A stretch of 64,000 nucleotides of DNA, from the NCBI RefSeq assembly GCF_003131205.1, contig NZ_QFFY01000001.1, forward strand, positions 124,001 through 188,000, in the 5' to 3' direction. The stretch comes from Occallatibacter savannae. Its GTDB lineage: Bacteria; Acidobacteriota; Terriglobia; Terriglobales; Acidobacteriaceae. The translations under genes and the position numbers were made by a program. The notes below the pieces were generated by a model. The model ran no database searches and was not told the origin of the DNA. It worked only from the letters and a program-made list of their open reading frames with translations. Below are positions 42,414-50,497 of the stretch, in pieces; within the stretch, counting starts at the first letter, position 1; every line of letters begins with the position of its first letter.

Positions 42414-43709
42414 ATGTTTAGCTTCCTCTACAAATCGATGCGAATGCGGAAAGTGCTGGGGCTGGTGCTGCTGGGGAGTGCGTGCGGGTTCATGCTCGCT
42501 CCGACGGTCCATGCGGACAAGAAGAAGAAGGCCGCGACGGCTGAGCCGGTGCTGGGGCCGCGGAAATTCAATTTCGATCCGACGAAGCTGGTGTGGCCGA
42601 GCCCGCCGAATGTCGCGCGCGTTAAGTGGCTGAACTACTTCGCCGGACAGAAGATCGATTACCGGCAGAGCGAGAAGACGAAGTCGAAGGCAAGCTGGAT
42701 GGATCGGCTGGCGGGGGGGCAGACAGAGGAAGAGAAGTTCAACCCGAAGGATTTTCCGTTCCAGATGATCGGGCCGTATGGGATCGCGATCGATTCAAAG
42801 GGCCTGGTGTATGTGGCGGATCAGAGGGTCGGAGCTGTGTTCATCTTCAACACGGAGACCCAGGATGTGCAGATGATCCGGAACGGCTTTGAGGCGCATT
42901 TCGGGTGGGTGAATGGGCTTGCGATTGACGATGACGACCGGTTGTTTGTCTCAGACGGGAAGCTGCACAAGGTGCTGATTTTCAACGCGAAGCATGAGGT
43001 GGAGAACCAGATCACGGAGGGATTGCAGGATCCGGTGGGGCTGGCGATCGATACGACAAACCGCTTTCTGTATGTCGTGGACACGCAACAGGACCAGGTG
43101 ATCGTGTATGACGCGGATACGCTGAAGCTGTTGCGGAGGATCGGAACGGGTGGGAAGAACCACTTTCTGACCACGCCGGGAGATTTCGGCGCGCCCCAGG
43201 GAGTTGCGGTGGATGCGGACGGAAACGTGTATGTGACGGACACGATGAACAATCGGGTGGAGATCTTCGATGCCGATGGGGAGTTCATCAGCGAGTTTGG
43301 AAAGCACGGAGATGGACCGGGATATTTTGCGCGTCCGAAAGGGATCGCCATCGATGCGGATGGTCACATCTGGGTAGCAGACCAGATGCAGGACAGACTG
43401 CAGGTGTTCAATCGCGAAGGAAAATTGCTGACGTATGTCGGGATGGGGCACGGCGAGCTTCCGGGTCAGTTCAAAACGCTGATGGGCGTGGCAATCGACA
43501 AGAGGAACCGGGTATTCACGACAGAGCAGGAGCCGGGACGGCTGCAGGTGTTCCGATACGTGACGGAAGCCGAAGCCGTGGAGGCGAAGAAGCAGCGAGA
43601 CGAGGAGTTGGAGAAGGCAGCGGCGCGCAGGCAGAAGGCAGCCGCTGCTGCGCCGGAGAGCAAGCCGGCAGAGGCCTCTCCAAAAGGGGCTGAGACTAAG
43701 CCGAACTGA
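42414..43709 (+). CDS. exported NHL-repeat beta-propeller protein
   Basis: The ATG at 42414 has GGGAGATCAGGA upstream and begins a signal peptide (MRKVLGLVLLGSACGFMLAP, cleaved near VHA). Six NHL-type blades follow: IGPYGIAIDSKGLVYVADQR, WVNGLAIDDDDRLFVSDGKL, DPVGLAIDTTNRFLYVVDTQ, APQGVAVDADGNVYVTDTMN, RPKGIAIDADGHIWVADQMQ and TLMGVAIDKRNRVFTTEQEP. The last 50 residues are a charged Glu/Lys/Ala/Pro tail. NHL propellers are scaffolds or redox-complex parts. It follows the multihaem cytochrome gene by only 26 nt, so the two probably form one exported electron-transfer unit. Confidence 0.9.
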   Translation: MFSFLYKSMRMRKVLGLVLLGSACGFMLAPTVHADKKKKAATAEPVLGPRKFNFDPTKLVWPSPPNVARVKWLNYFAGQKIDYRQSEKTKSKASWMDRLAGGQTEEEKFNPKDFPFQMIGPYGIAIDSKGLVYVADQRVGAVFIFNTETQDVQMIRNGFEAHFGWVNGLAIDDDDRLFVSDGKLHKVLIFNAKHEVENQITEGLQDPVGLAIDTTNRFLYVVDTQQDQVIVYDADTLKLLRRIGTGGKNHFLTTPGDFGAPQGVAVDADGNVYVTDTMNNRVEIFDADGEFISEFGKHGDGPGYFARPKGIAIDADGHIWVADQMQDRLQVFNREGKLLTYVGMGHGELPGQFKTLMGVAIDKRNRVFTTEQEPGRLQVFRYVTEAEAVEAKKQRDEELEKAAARRQKAAAAAPESKPAEASPKGAETKPN

Positions 43710-43744
43710 ATACTTCCGTAATCCGGGAGATACGGGCAGTTTGC

Positions 43745-43775
43745 ATGGGCTTGATGCGAATCAAGCCCATTTTTT
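43745..43775 (+). terminator. rho-independent terminator after the NHL gene
   Basis: Perfect 11-bp stem ATGGGCTTGAT / ATCAAGCCCAT, 4-nt loop GCGA, followed by TTTTT. It closes the cytochrome-NHL unit. Confidence 0.9.
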
Positions 43776-43780
43776 GTGCC

Positions 43781-43860
43781 TGTTGCGGCGCACCTGCGTA
43801 ACTGCGGGACAGGGAGCATCGGTAACCGACCGCAAAGTCGAAGTAGCCACGGGGTTTCCA
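43781..43860 (+). ncRNA. possible GEMM-type (c-di-GMP class I-like) riboswitch leader
   Basis: The 5' leader of the PilZ gene contains GGCGCACC, a hairpin (CCTGCG-TAAC-TGCGGG), GGGACAGGGAGC, a second hairpin (TCGG-TAA-CCGA) and TAGCCACGGGGTTTCC. The order and the ends resemble GEMM RNAs (GGCAAACC ... GGGACGCAAAGC ... AGC-GGGGTTACC), but several conserved bases differ, including the GCAAAGC core. The downstream gene encodes a PilZ protein, a c-di-GMP effector, which adds weight. I cannot prove the pseudoknot-like core, so this is a candidate only. Confidence 0.4.
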
Positions 43861-44037
43861 CTCTCGATGGATGTTCGTAGAGGGCTGCCGGGAATAGTGT
43901 CTGGGTATAGAGCAGTGATCCGGGTGTTTCCGAGGCTTCGATACGGTCCGCAGAGACCAGGCGCGGAGAAAAGATTCCGGTTGGATGCGGCAGTCGATTG
44001 TTTTGATTTGAATCCTCAGTTGCGTTGGAGAACGGCC

Positions 44038-44619
44038 ATGTACGAGAACGAGCAGGCTTGGGAAGGTTCAGCTTCAGAGAACAGCAATCAGGTGAGGAGC
44101 GGCGCGAAAGAGTCGCTGTTCAAGAGGATGCTGAGGAGGGTGTTTCCGGATCAGCGCAGGCAGCCGCGTTACCCGGCGCCAGCATTGGTGGGCTACCTGG
44201 GAACGATGAAGGGATCACGGCCGTTTGCGGTGGGGGATGTGGGGCTGGGTGGTTTCAGCCTGGTGACAGCAGAGCGCTGGGAACCGGGCACGGAGATGCC
44301 GGTCACGCTTGAGCGGATGAATGTGGCTGAAGGCGAGCCGGAAGATCGATTCACGGTACAGGCAACAGCGGTTCGGTGGACGGAGGATGGAGTGGGTTTC
44401 TCAATCGTGCTGTTTGAAGAAGAATCGAACGCGGTGTTCGATAATCCACTGCATGCGGTGTGGGCCAGCAGGGAAGACATGAAGCTGTTCCTCGAACGGT
44501 TGAAGAGCCCGGAGGAGATGAAGGCAAACGGCGCGGTCTCGGCACCGACGAGGGCGAACGAGGGTTCGCTGCAGGCGGCTTTCAGCGCGCGCTTGTCGCC
44601 GCATACGGCGGGGGACTAG
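44038..44619 (+). CDS. PilZ-domain protein (c-di-GMP effector)
   Basis: The ATG at 44038 has GGAG upstream; the frame is open further up but only over the leader. The 193-residue protein has a PilZ domain (about residues 38-135). The c-di-GMP motif RRQPR (RxxxR form) is near residue 40. The (D/N)xSxxG motif reads DVGLGG, with Gly in place of Ser, near residue 63. A long C-terminal tail (about 55 residues) is helical and polar. PilZ proteins bind c-di-GMP and alter motility, secretion or polysaccharide output. The Ser-to-Gly change may weaken binding. A diguanylate cyclase lies 4 kb downstream on the other strand. Confidence 0.85.
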   Translation: MYENEQAWEGSASENSNQVRSGAKESLFKRMLRRVFPDQRRQPRYPAPALVGYLGTMKGSRPFAVGDVGLGGFSLVTAERWEPGTEMPVTLERMNVAEGEPEDRFTVQATAVRWTEDGVGFSIVLFEEESNAVFDNPLHAVWASREDMKLFLERLKSPEEMKANGAVSAPTRANEGSLQAAFSARLSPHTAGD

Positions 44620-44853
44620 GGAAAGTCTCTGTGAGGGGACGAGGAGACACGGGAACAAGGTGACGAGGAAGAATCTCAAGCGTCTGCGAGATTCGGAACA
44701 CCCTGATCCGCTTCTTCCGTCGTTTTTGTCTCCCTCCCTACATCGGTGGGACGAGCGATTTAGAGCGCGGCACCCACATTCTGTTTGAGCTGAATCGTGA
44801 ACGGGGAACCGCTTCCAAACTTGCGGGAGGGATAGTGCATCTAAAATGGCACT

Positions 44854-45168
44854 ATGACTCCTGCGATTCCTACGCGCCGGCACGCGAAGACTCCTCCGCC
44901 CGGCGAAACGGGCCAAGAGGCACTTTATCTTCGCTCTTTGAGCGAGCGCCAGGTTCCGGTCTCGGTGAAGCTGCGCGGCGGCGAAACGGTGCGCGGCTGG
45001 ATTGAGTATTTCGACGACGGCATGCTGCGCCTGACCCGGGAGGGCAAGCCGAATCTCTTCATCTACAAGCACCAGATCGAGACGATCACGGAGGCGGGAA
45101 AGCGCCGGGCGCCGCGTAACGGCGCGGGTGTGCCGCAGACGCCAGGTGCGGTAAAGGCAGGCGAGTGA
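44854..45168 (+). CDS. Hfq-like Sm-fold RNA-binding protein
   Basis: The 104-residue protein has an Sm1 stretch (EALYLRSLSERQVPVSVKLR) and an Sm2 stretch (LFIYKHQIETITEAG) that match the layout of Hfq, including the YKH motif at about residues 72-74. Between them, GGETVRGWIEYFDDGMLRLT is the usual middle strand, with the Gly and Phe-Asp positions kept. A 25-residue N-terminal extension and a 25-residue Ala/Gly/Pro tail are extra. Hfq proteins are RNA chaperones. The sequence is divergent, so its RNA-binding surface may differ. The last 4 nt overlap the next gene (GTGA), so translation is coupled. Confidence 0.78.
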   Translation: MTPAIPTRRHAKTPPPGETGQEALYLRSLSERQVPVSVKLRGGETVRGWIEYFDDGMLRLTREGKPNLFIYKHQIETITEAGKRRAPRNGAGVPQTPGAVKAGE

Positions 45169-46040
45169 CGACTGCCGGAAGCAAACAGACCAATACGTGG
45201 ACGGCGAAGGCTTCGGAGATTGCACGCGAGGCCGGGGCGCGGCTGCGGGAGTTTTTTGCGCAGGGTGTCGAGACCGAATACAAAGGCGACGTCGATGTCG
45301 TGACGGTGGCGGACCGGACAGTGGAGAAGCTGATCCGGATGCGGCTCGGCGAGGCGTTTCCCGAGCACGGAATCTACGGCGAGGAGGGCACCCGCGAGCG
45401 GCTGGACGGGGAGTTTCGCTGGTATGTGGATCCGTTGGACGGGACGACAAACTTCGCGCACGGGTTTCCGCAGTTCTGCGTGTCGATGGGGCTGGAGCAG
45501 CGGGGAACCGGATTGACTGACGAGGTCGACGGGACACTGGTGGCCGCGGTGATCTACGATCCGATGCGCGATGAGCTATATGAGGCGGAACGCGGGAAGG
45601 GCGCGACGCTGAACGGGAAGACGATCGCGGTTTCGAAGATTGCGACTCTTGCCGAGTCGCTGGTGGCGACGGGTTTTCCGAGCAAGAAGCGGCACCAGAA
45701 TCCGAATATTCACTTTTACCACGAGATCACGCTGCGATCGCACGGAGTGCGACGGGCGGGCTCGGCTGCGCTTGATCTGGCCTATGTGGCGGCGGGAAGG
45801 CTGGAAGGGTTCTGGGAGTTCAATCTGAACCCGTGGGATACGGCGGCGGGGATTCTGCTAGTGGAAGAGGCCGGCGGGCGCGTTTCCAACTTTGGCGGGG
45901 GCCCGTTCAGGCTGAACAGCGAAGAGACTCTGGTATCAAACGGGCTGATCCATGAAGAGCTGGTGAGGGTATTCGAGAATTTGTTTGCGGGGCGAGATTT
46001 GACGGAGCTGCCGAACGCTAAAAGAAATCGGAACGGGTGA
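45165..46040 (+). CDS. inositol-monophosphatase-family enzyme
   Basis: The GTG at 45165 overlaps the Hfq-like gene by 4 nt (GTGA). The 291-residue protein has all family signatures: the metal/active-site EEGT, WYVDPLDGTTNFAHGFPQFC (about residues 86-105) and the C-terminal NPWDTAAGILLVEEAGGRV (about 222-240). The Asp/Glu ligands are present. It hydrolyses inositol monophosphates or related sugar phosphates; in bacteria, members (SuhB) also bind RNA polymerase and antitermination factors. The tight pairing with an Hfq-like protein is notable but the functional link is inferred. Confidence 0.93.
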   Translation: MTTAGSKQTNTWTAKASEIAREAGARLREFFAQGVETEYKGDVDVVTVADRTVEKLIRMRLGEAFPEHGIYGEEGTRERLDGEFRWYVDPLDGTTNFAHGFPQFCVSMGLEQRGTGLTDEVDGTLVAAVIYDPMRDELYEAERGKGATLNGKTIAVSKIATLAESLVATGFPSKKRHQNPNIHFYHEITLRSHGVRRAGSAALDLAYVAAGRLEGFWEFNLNPWDTAAGILLVEEAGGRVSNFGGGPFRLNSEETLVSNGLIHEELVRVFENLFAGRDLTELPNAKRNRNG

Positions 46041-46196
46041 ACAGGGTACCGCGGGAACAGGGGATAAGCCAACGGGGGGGTGAGGGTTCGATACTCTCCC
46101 GCATGGCAAAACTGGGTTGATGGGCGTAGAGGTCAGCGATAAGGGCCGTATGCTACTATCAGCGTCGAGACTTCAACTCTTCGGAGACATCAAGAA

Positions 46197-46457
46197 ATGG
46201 CCTATGTAATCGCAGAACCCTGTATCGGCACGAAGGACACCGCTTGCGTAGATGCGTGTCCGGTTGACTGCATCCACCCCAAGAAGGACGAGGCCGATCA
46301 CGGGACGGCCGATCAGCTGTTTATCGATCCCGTTGAGTGCATCGACTGCGGCGCATGCGTTCCGGCGTGCCCGGTTTCGGCGATCTTCGCGCAGGATGAT
46401 GTGCCGGAGAAGTGGGCGCACTTTACGCAGAAGAACGCGGAGCATTTCGGACGGTAG
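46197..46457 (+). CDS. ferredoxin with two iron-sulfur cluster motifs
   Basis: The 86-residue protein has a first cluster region (EPCIGTKDTACVDACPVDC, residues 8-26) and a second (CIDCGACVPACPVSAIF, about residues 48-64). The first has an extra spacer between Cys residues, typical of 7Fe ferredoxins with one 3Fe-4S and one 4Fe-4S cluster. It carries electrons for cytoplasmic enzymes. The ATG at 46197 is preceded by GGAGAC. A strong terminator follows at 46481. Confidence 0.93.
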   Translation: MAYVIAEPCIGTKDTACVDACPVDCIHPKKDEADHGTADQLFIDPVECIDCGACVPACPVSAIFAQDDVPEKWAHFTQKNAEHFGR

Positions 46458-46480
46458 TTCGAGGTCGAGCGAGGTTGGAG

Positions 46481-46510
46481 AACGCGTCCGCTTTGGCGGG
46501 CGCGTTTTTT
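46481..46510 (+). terminator. rho-independent terminator after the ferredoxin gene
   Basis: An 11-bp stem (AACGCGTCCGC / GCGGGCGCGTT, one G-T pair) with a TTTG loop is followed by a run of T. It lies 24 nt after the ferredoxin stop. Confidence 0.88.
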
Positions 46511-46525
46511 GTGTCTGGGAGAAGA

Positions 46526-46560
46526 AGCTCTAGCCGCTAGCCACTAGCTTCTGGCTTGTT
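46526..46560. repeat. heptamer array
   Basis: Five 7-bp units (AGCTCTA, GCCGCTA, GCCACTA, GCTTCTG, GCTTGTT) run in phase just after the ferredoxin terminator. Confidence 0.6.
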
Positions 46561-46584
46561 CTTGGTCGGTAGACTTTCTCGTCT

Positions 46585-46618
46585 CCCACGTCCCCAACTG
46601 CGGGGACATGGGGCACCC
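46585..46618. repeat. GGGGCACCC-type hairpin element
   Basis: CCCACGTCCCC / GGGGACATGGG (one mismatch) with 6-nt loop and GGGGCACCC tail, ahead of recO. Confidence 0.65.
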
Positions 46619-46649
46619 GGCATTTTTGAAATGCGGTTGAGGGAAGATT

Positions 46650-47387
46650 TTGGCGGTGTTGACTTCAGAAGCCGTGGTGTTGCGGACGTGGCCGTTGCGT
46701 GAGGCTGACCTGGTGGTGAGCTTCTTTACGCGCGACTACGGGAAGATGAAGGGCGTTGCCAAGGCGGCATTGAAAAGCCGCAAGCGATTTGGCGGGGCGC
46801 TGGAGCCGATGACGCTGGCGCGGGCGTGGTTTGTCGAAAAGCCGAAGCAGGAGCTGGTGAGGCTGGATCAGCTGGAAATTGTGAGGTCGCCGCTGTCGAT
46901 GCCCGTAGATGCGGTGCGGCTGATGGTGTTGAGTCTGTACGCGGAGGTGCTGGAGCAAGCACTGCCGGAGCACGATCCGCAGGAGACGGTGTTTCGGCTT
47001 GTTGCCTCGGTGCTGGAGCAGACGACGGTGGAGCAGCCCTGGATGCCGTTGACGTATTTCGAGCTTTGGATGACGCGGCTGATGGGATTGCTGCCGGATT
47101 TAGCGCACTGCATCGCGTGCGGAGAAGCGCTCGTGGCGGGCGAGACGAGCTTTAATGCGTATGCGGACGGGTTGTTCTGCCGGGTGCACAGGCCGGGGAA
47201 CGCGAGCGAGTTGTCGGGCGACTCGTGGCAGCTGGCGCTGAAGATGTTGCGCGCCCCGGTGGGAGCGTTTGCGGGTGAGGATTGGCCGCGGCGGAGAGGC
47301 CAGGATCTGCGGCGGTTTGCGCTGCAGGCGCTGGAGCGGCATCTGGAGCGGAAGATGCGCGCGGGGGAGATGCTGGCGAGGTTTTGA
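46650..47387 (+). CDS. recO: DNA repair protein RecO
   Basis: The TTG at 46650 has GAGGGAAG upstream. The 245-residue protein has an N-terminal OB fold (MAVLTSEAVVLRTWPLREAD, then GKMKGVAKAALKSRKRFGGA) and a C-terminal zinc-like finger region (about 152-180; HCIACGEALVAGETSFNAYA, CRVHRPG). RecO loads RecA on SSB-coated single-stranded DNA with RecR and takes part in gap repair. The layout and length are normal. It stands between two hairpin elements and converges with the GNAT gene. Confidence 0.92.
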   Translation: MAVLTSEAVVLRTWPLREADLVVSFFTRDYGKMKGVAKAALKSRKRFGGALEPMTLARAWFVEKPKQELVRLDQLEIVRSPLSMPVDAVRLMVLSLYAEVLEQALPEHDPQETVFRLVASVLEQTTVEQPWMPLTYFELWMTRLMGLLPDLAHCIACGEALVAGETSFNAYADGLFCRVHRPGNASELSGDSWQLALKMLRAPVGAFAGEDWPRRRGQDLRRFALQALERHLERKMRAGEMLARF

Positions 47388-47403
47388 AGGGCGGGGGACG
47401 AGG

Positions 47404-47438
47404 CCCCGATCCCCAAGTGCGAGGGATCGGGGGCACCC
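47404..47438. repeat. GGGGCACCC-type hairpin element
   Basis: Stem CCCCGATCCC / GGGATCGGGG with 9-nt loop (CAAGTGCGA) and GGGGCACCC tail, 17 nt after the recO stop. Confidence 0.7.
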
Positions 47439-47469
47439 GTCAAATTTCGAGTCGACGAGGGAACTGGTT

Positions 47470-47504
47470 CCCACATCTCCAACACCGGGAGATGTGGGGC
47501 ACCC
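47470..47504. repeat. GGGGCACCC-type hairpin element
   Basis: Stem CCCACATCTCC / GGAGATGTGGG with 7-nt loop and GGGGCACCC tail, next to the previous copy. Two copies in 100 bp sit in the convergent recO/GNAT gap. Confidence 0.7.
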
Positions 47505-47527
47505 AGATGTGTATTCGAGTGCGGGAG

Positions 47528-48397
47528 CTAGAAGAGGATGGAGGGGAGCCAGGCGCCGGCGGGGTTGTTGTAAAGACCAGCGGACATGAGGTTGAGGGGT
47601 TCGACGACGCGGAGGCCGTTGGAGAGGCACCAGCGGAAGAGCTCGGCGTTGCGGGTAGGGATGATGACGCCGGGGCCGCCGTAGGAGTCGACGGAGCAGA
47701 GGAGAGCCTGGAGGTCCTGGTTCGATTCGGCGGTGGTGTGTCCGAAGAAGGCGAGTGCGCTGGAGTAGCCGGTGATGCGGCCCGCGAGTTCGACGACGAG
47801 GGCGGCGCCTTGCTGGGTGGAGAATGCGAGGTCGACGCCACGGTCGAAGCCGTGAATCCGATGAGAGAGGGCGTTGCATGCGTCGAGGTCGGCAGAGGTT
47901 GCGGGCCGAACGGTGCAGCCGGGGACCGAACGCTGTTGCGTGCGGCCCTGCATGACGGCGAGAGGTTCGCGGACGTCGAAGCCGAGCGAGGCGTAGAGCG
48001 AGAGGGAGCGGCTGTTGAAGGCTGCCTGGACGAGGCGGATTCCGGCTGCGTTGCGTTCCCGGGAGCGGTCCATTACGGCTTGCATGAGGCGGCGACCCAC
48101 ACCGCGGTTCTGCGTGTTCGGGTCGACGGTAATGGGACCGACTCCGTGGACGATGGCGCGCTCGTCGAGGCAGTTGGAGCCCAGAATTTTTCCGATAGAT
48201 TCTGCAACAACGCTATAGACCCCCGGAGCATTGAACATGCCCTGGATGAGGCGGTCGGCGTATTCCGCGTTGGGGAAGTCGCAGGGGAAATTGTGAGCTG
48301 CGTTGATCGCGGAGAAGGCGTTGTAGCAGATCTTGCTGCATGCGGGAGCGTCGGCGGGGGTGGCTTGACGGATGAGGATTTCGGAATCGGATGACAT
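47528..48397 (-). CDS. GNAT-family acetyltransferase, possibly two-domain
   Basis: The 289-residue protein begins with a clear GNAT domain: ILIRQATPADAPACSKICYN opens it, and the acetyl-CoA loop is TVDPNTQNRGVGRRLMQAVM (about residues 92-111). LYASLGFDVREP (about 134-145) ends the first fold. The second half (about 160-289) repeats the pattern weakly (CTVRPATSADLDACNALSHR) and may be a degenerate second GNAT. The substrate is unknown. The gene converges with recO across two hairpin elements. Confidence 0.88.
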   Translation of the reverse strand: MSSDSEILIRQATPADAPACSKICYNAFSAINAAHNFPCDFPNAEYADRLIQGMFNAPGVYSVVAESIGKILGSNCLDERAIVHGVGPITVDPNTQNRGVGRRLMQAVMDRSRERNAAGIRLVQAAFNSRSLSLYASLGFDVREPLAVMQGRTQQRSVPGCTVRPATSADLDACNALSHRIHGFDRGVDLAFSTQQGAALVVELAGRITGYSSALAFFGHTTAESNQDLQALLCSVDSYGGPGVIIPTRNAELFRWCLSNGLRVVEPLNLMSAGLYNNPAGAWLPSILF

Positions 48398-48450
48398 GTG
48401 GGGAAGAACTCCTGGGGCGGGGGAAGTATAGCAGGGCGGCTTTCAGATGC

Positions 48451-48555
48451 CAGTTGTCAGTTGTCAGTTGTCAGTTCTCGGCTGTCAGCTGTCAGCCGTC
48501 AGCTATCAGCCGTCAGCTATTAGCTATTAGCTATTAGCTATTAGCTATTAGCTCT
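48451..48555. repeat. large heptamer array, 15 units
   Basis: Fifteen consecutive 7-bp units can be cut with no gap. They drift from CAGTTGT (three copies) through CAGCTGT and CAGCCGT to TAGCTAT (four copies), ending TAGCTCT. It lies 75 nt beyond the 3' end of the diguanylate cyclase gene and before the GNAT start. It is the longest array of its family in the window. Confidence 0.85.
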
Positions 48556-48630
48556 GGATTGGGAAGGGTTGCTTGGCTCAGGGCGGGCGCGGGGACACCC
48601 ATTCTGCTCGAGTTTCCTATTGGGCGCGTG

Positions 48631-50307
48631 CTACTTGGGGGATTCGAGGAGTTTGTCCTGGTCGAGGTTGGCCGATTGGATGAGGGATTCGGAGATGGAG
48701 TCGGAGATTGTGACAGGGTTTGCGCCCTCGTCGGAGCGGACCATTCCGATTGCCTGGTTTTTGCCAGCCTTCTTGGCGCGGTAGAGGGCGCGATCCGCGT
48801 ATTTGAGGACGCCTTCGTAGTTGATGGCGCGGATGTCGTTTTCGTGCCAGGGGAATGCTGCCCAGCCGATGGAGCAGGTTTGAATGGTCGGTTCGGCCGA
48901 GTCGATTTGGAATGGCTTGGTGCGGAAGGCGTTGAGAATGCGGTTGGCGAGGATCGCGGCCTGATTGCGATCGGTATATCGCGAGACGACGAGAAACTCT
49001 TCACCGCCCCAGCGGACGAGAAGGTCAGAATTGCGGATGGCAGAGGAGATGCGGCGGGCGGACTCGATGAGCATGCGATCGCCGCCATCGTGCCCGAAGC
49101 GGTCGTTGACCTTCTTGAAGTTGTCGAGATCGATGAGGTAGAAGACGATGTCGCGTTCGGCGCTGTCGCCGCTCTCGAGGTGCGCACGGACAGATTGAGC
49201 GATGTCGCGCTGAATGTTCTCGAAGAAGAAGCGCCGATTTCGCGTGCCGGTGAGAGGGTCGGTGGTGGACGACCACTGCAGGACGAGGTTTGAGTGCCGG
49301 AGTTCGAGGTGAAGGATTTGCTGTTTGAGGAAGACCAGGCCTGCCATGGCGAACATGGCTAGCGCTGTGACGAGTACGCGGAAATGAATGATGGATAGAG
49401 AGGCGCCGGGCTCAAAGATGGCGAAGACGACCATGATGGGCAGCGACAGGACGGCGATGATGGAGAGAGCGGTGATCCAAGAGCGGTCGCGCTCGTGCTC
49501 GTCGGACTCCCGATCGAGGCGAAGGCTGGCGCCGAGAGCGGCAAGGACCAGGAAGAAGGCCCATGAGGCGAGGTAGGGGCCGTCGTACCAGCTTCCGACG
49601 AAGTAGGCGTATTTTTCGATGGCGCGGTTTTCGATGGCAAACCATGCGTAGTTGAAGAGGATGCCGAAACCGTAGAAGAGGTAGAAGCGACGCCAGTGGC
49701 CCGCGCTGTAGCGGATGAGCTGGGTGAGAACGCCGAGGACGACGATGATTTCGGCAAGGTAGAGATTGTCGTAGTTGCGGTTGTAGAGGAACTCGTTGGG
49801 GGAGACGTACTGCCAGCAGAAGACGAGGTAGGCGTAGAGGAAGACCCACCAGAGGACGAGAAGCAGGAAGTCGACGGCTCCGAGGCGGGCCCGATGAGGG
49901 GACTGTTGCAGGTGCGGGCGGAGCAGGAAGCCGGAAAGCATGAGCAGGCCGGGGATGAACATGAGAATGTCACCCGCGAAAAGCATCGGAACCTGCTTGT
50001 TGAGGACGACGTCGTAGTACATCCACCAGAGCTGGTTGACGAGGAAGACGGACCAGCCGATGCATTGCATCACCCAGAAGACGCGGAGGCGGCCGTGGGT
50101 GGGAACGGCGTTGCGGCCGAAGGCGATGATGAGGGCTAGGAAGAGCAGAGAGGACGCGATGTCGCTGACAGCGCTGAGGGCGACTCCGCGAGGGAGCAGT
50201 GCGGAGCCTGCGAACTGGGCGAAGGTGAGGGCTATCGCGATTGCGATCCAGAGTTTTGTGGTCTTGCGCACTGCGGCCTTCACTTCTCCAACATTGATTA
50301 TCGGCAA
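48631..50307 (-). CDS. membrane diguanylate cyclase (GGDEF)
   Basis: The 558-residue protein has about ten transmembrane helices (about residues 15-340), for example FWVMQCIGWSVFLVNQLWWM and AVDFLLLVLWWVFLYAYLVF. A GGDEF domain follows (about 375-535). The active-site motif is RWGGEEFLVV. An RxxD inhibitory site (RNSD) lies five residues before it, so product feedback is likely. DLDNFKKVNDRFGHDGGD is the substrate/metal block. It makes c-di-GMP from GTP. No EAL domain is present. A PilZ effector and a GEMM-like leader lie 4 kb away. The signal sensed by the membrane part is unknown. Confidence 0.94.
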   Translation of the reverse strand: MPIINVGEVKAAVRKTTKLWIAIAIALTFAQFAGSALLPRGVALSAVSDIASSLLFLALIIAFGRNAVPTHGRLRVFWVMQCIGWSVFLVNQLWWMYYDVVLNKQVPMLFAGDILMFIPGLLMLSGFLLRPHLQQSPHRARLGAVDFLLLVLWWVFLYAYLVFCWQYVSPNEFLYNRNYDNLYLAEIIVVLGVLTQLIRYSAGHWRRFYLFYGFGILFNYAWFAIENRAIEKYAYFVGSWYDGPYLASWAFFLVLAALGASLRLDRESDEHERDRSWITALSIIAVLSLPIMVVFAIFEPGASLSIIHFRVLVTALAMFAMAGLVFLKQQILHLELRHSNLVLQWSSTTDPLTGTRNRRFFFENIQRDIAQSVRAHLESGDSAERDIVFYLIDLDNFKKVNDRFGHDGGDRMLIESARRISSAIRNSDLLVRWGGEEFLVVSRYTDRNQAAILANRILNAFRTKPFQIDSAEPTIQTCSIGWAAFPWHENDIRAINYEGVLKYADRALYRAKKAGKNQAIGMVRSDEGANPVTISDSISESLIQSANLDQDKLLESPK

Positions 50308-50497
50308 TCAGGAGCGCGCCAGACAGGGGTAGAAGGTGGTAGTGAGATGGTACTTTTGGATCAACGCTTTGGGTTTGATTGTAAAGGACTTAAGCTTGGC
50401 CCTGCCCTCAGCGAGTTTGTAATGAACAGGCGATGGGTTCGAGGTGGCGTAAACCGAGTCGGCTGGTAGACTGGCGGTGAGTCCCTTTGAAAGAGAA

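Noticed and set aside
46080-46120. tRNA-like GGTTCGATAC...CCGCA stretch
   Set aside because: No cloverleaf can be drawn around it: acceptor and anticodon stems are missing. No tRNA was found in the window by eye.
48451-48555. CRISPR array
   Set aside because: The units are 7 bp with no spacers, and no cas genes are in the window.
50308-50497. T-box leader before glyQ
   Set aside because: There is no T-box consensus, specifier stem or terminator/antiterminator pair; T-boxes are mainly a Gram-positive feature.
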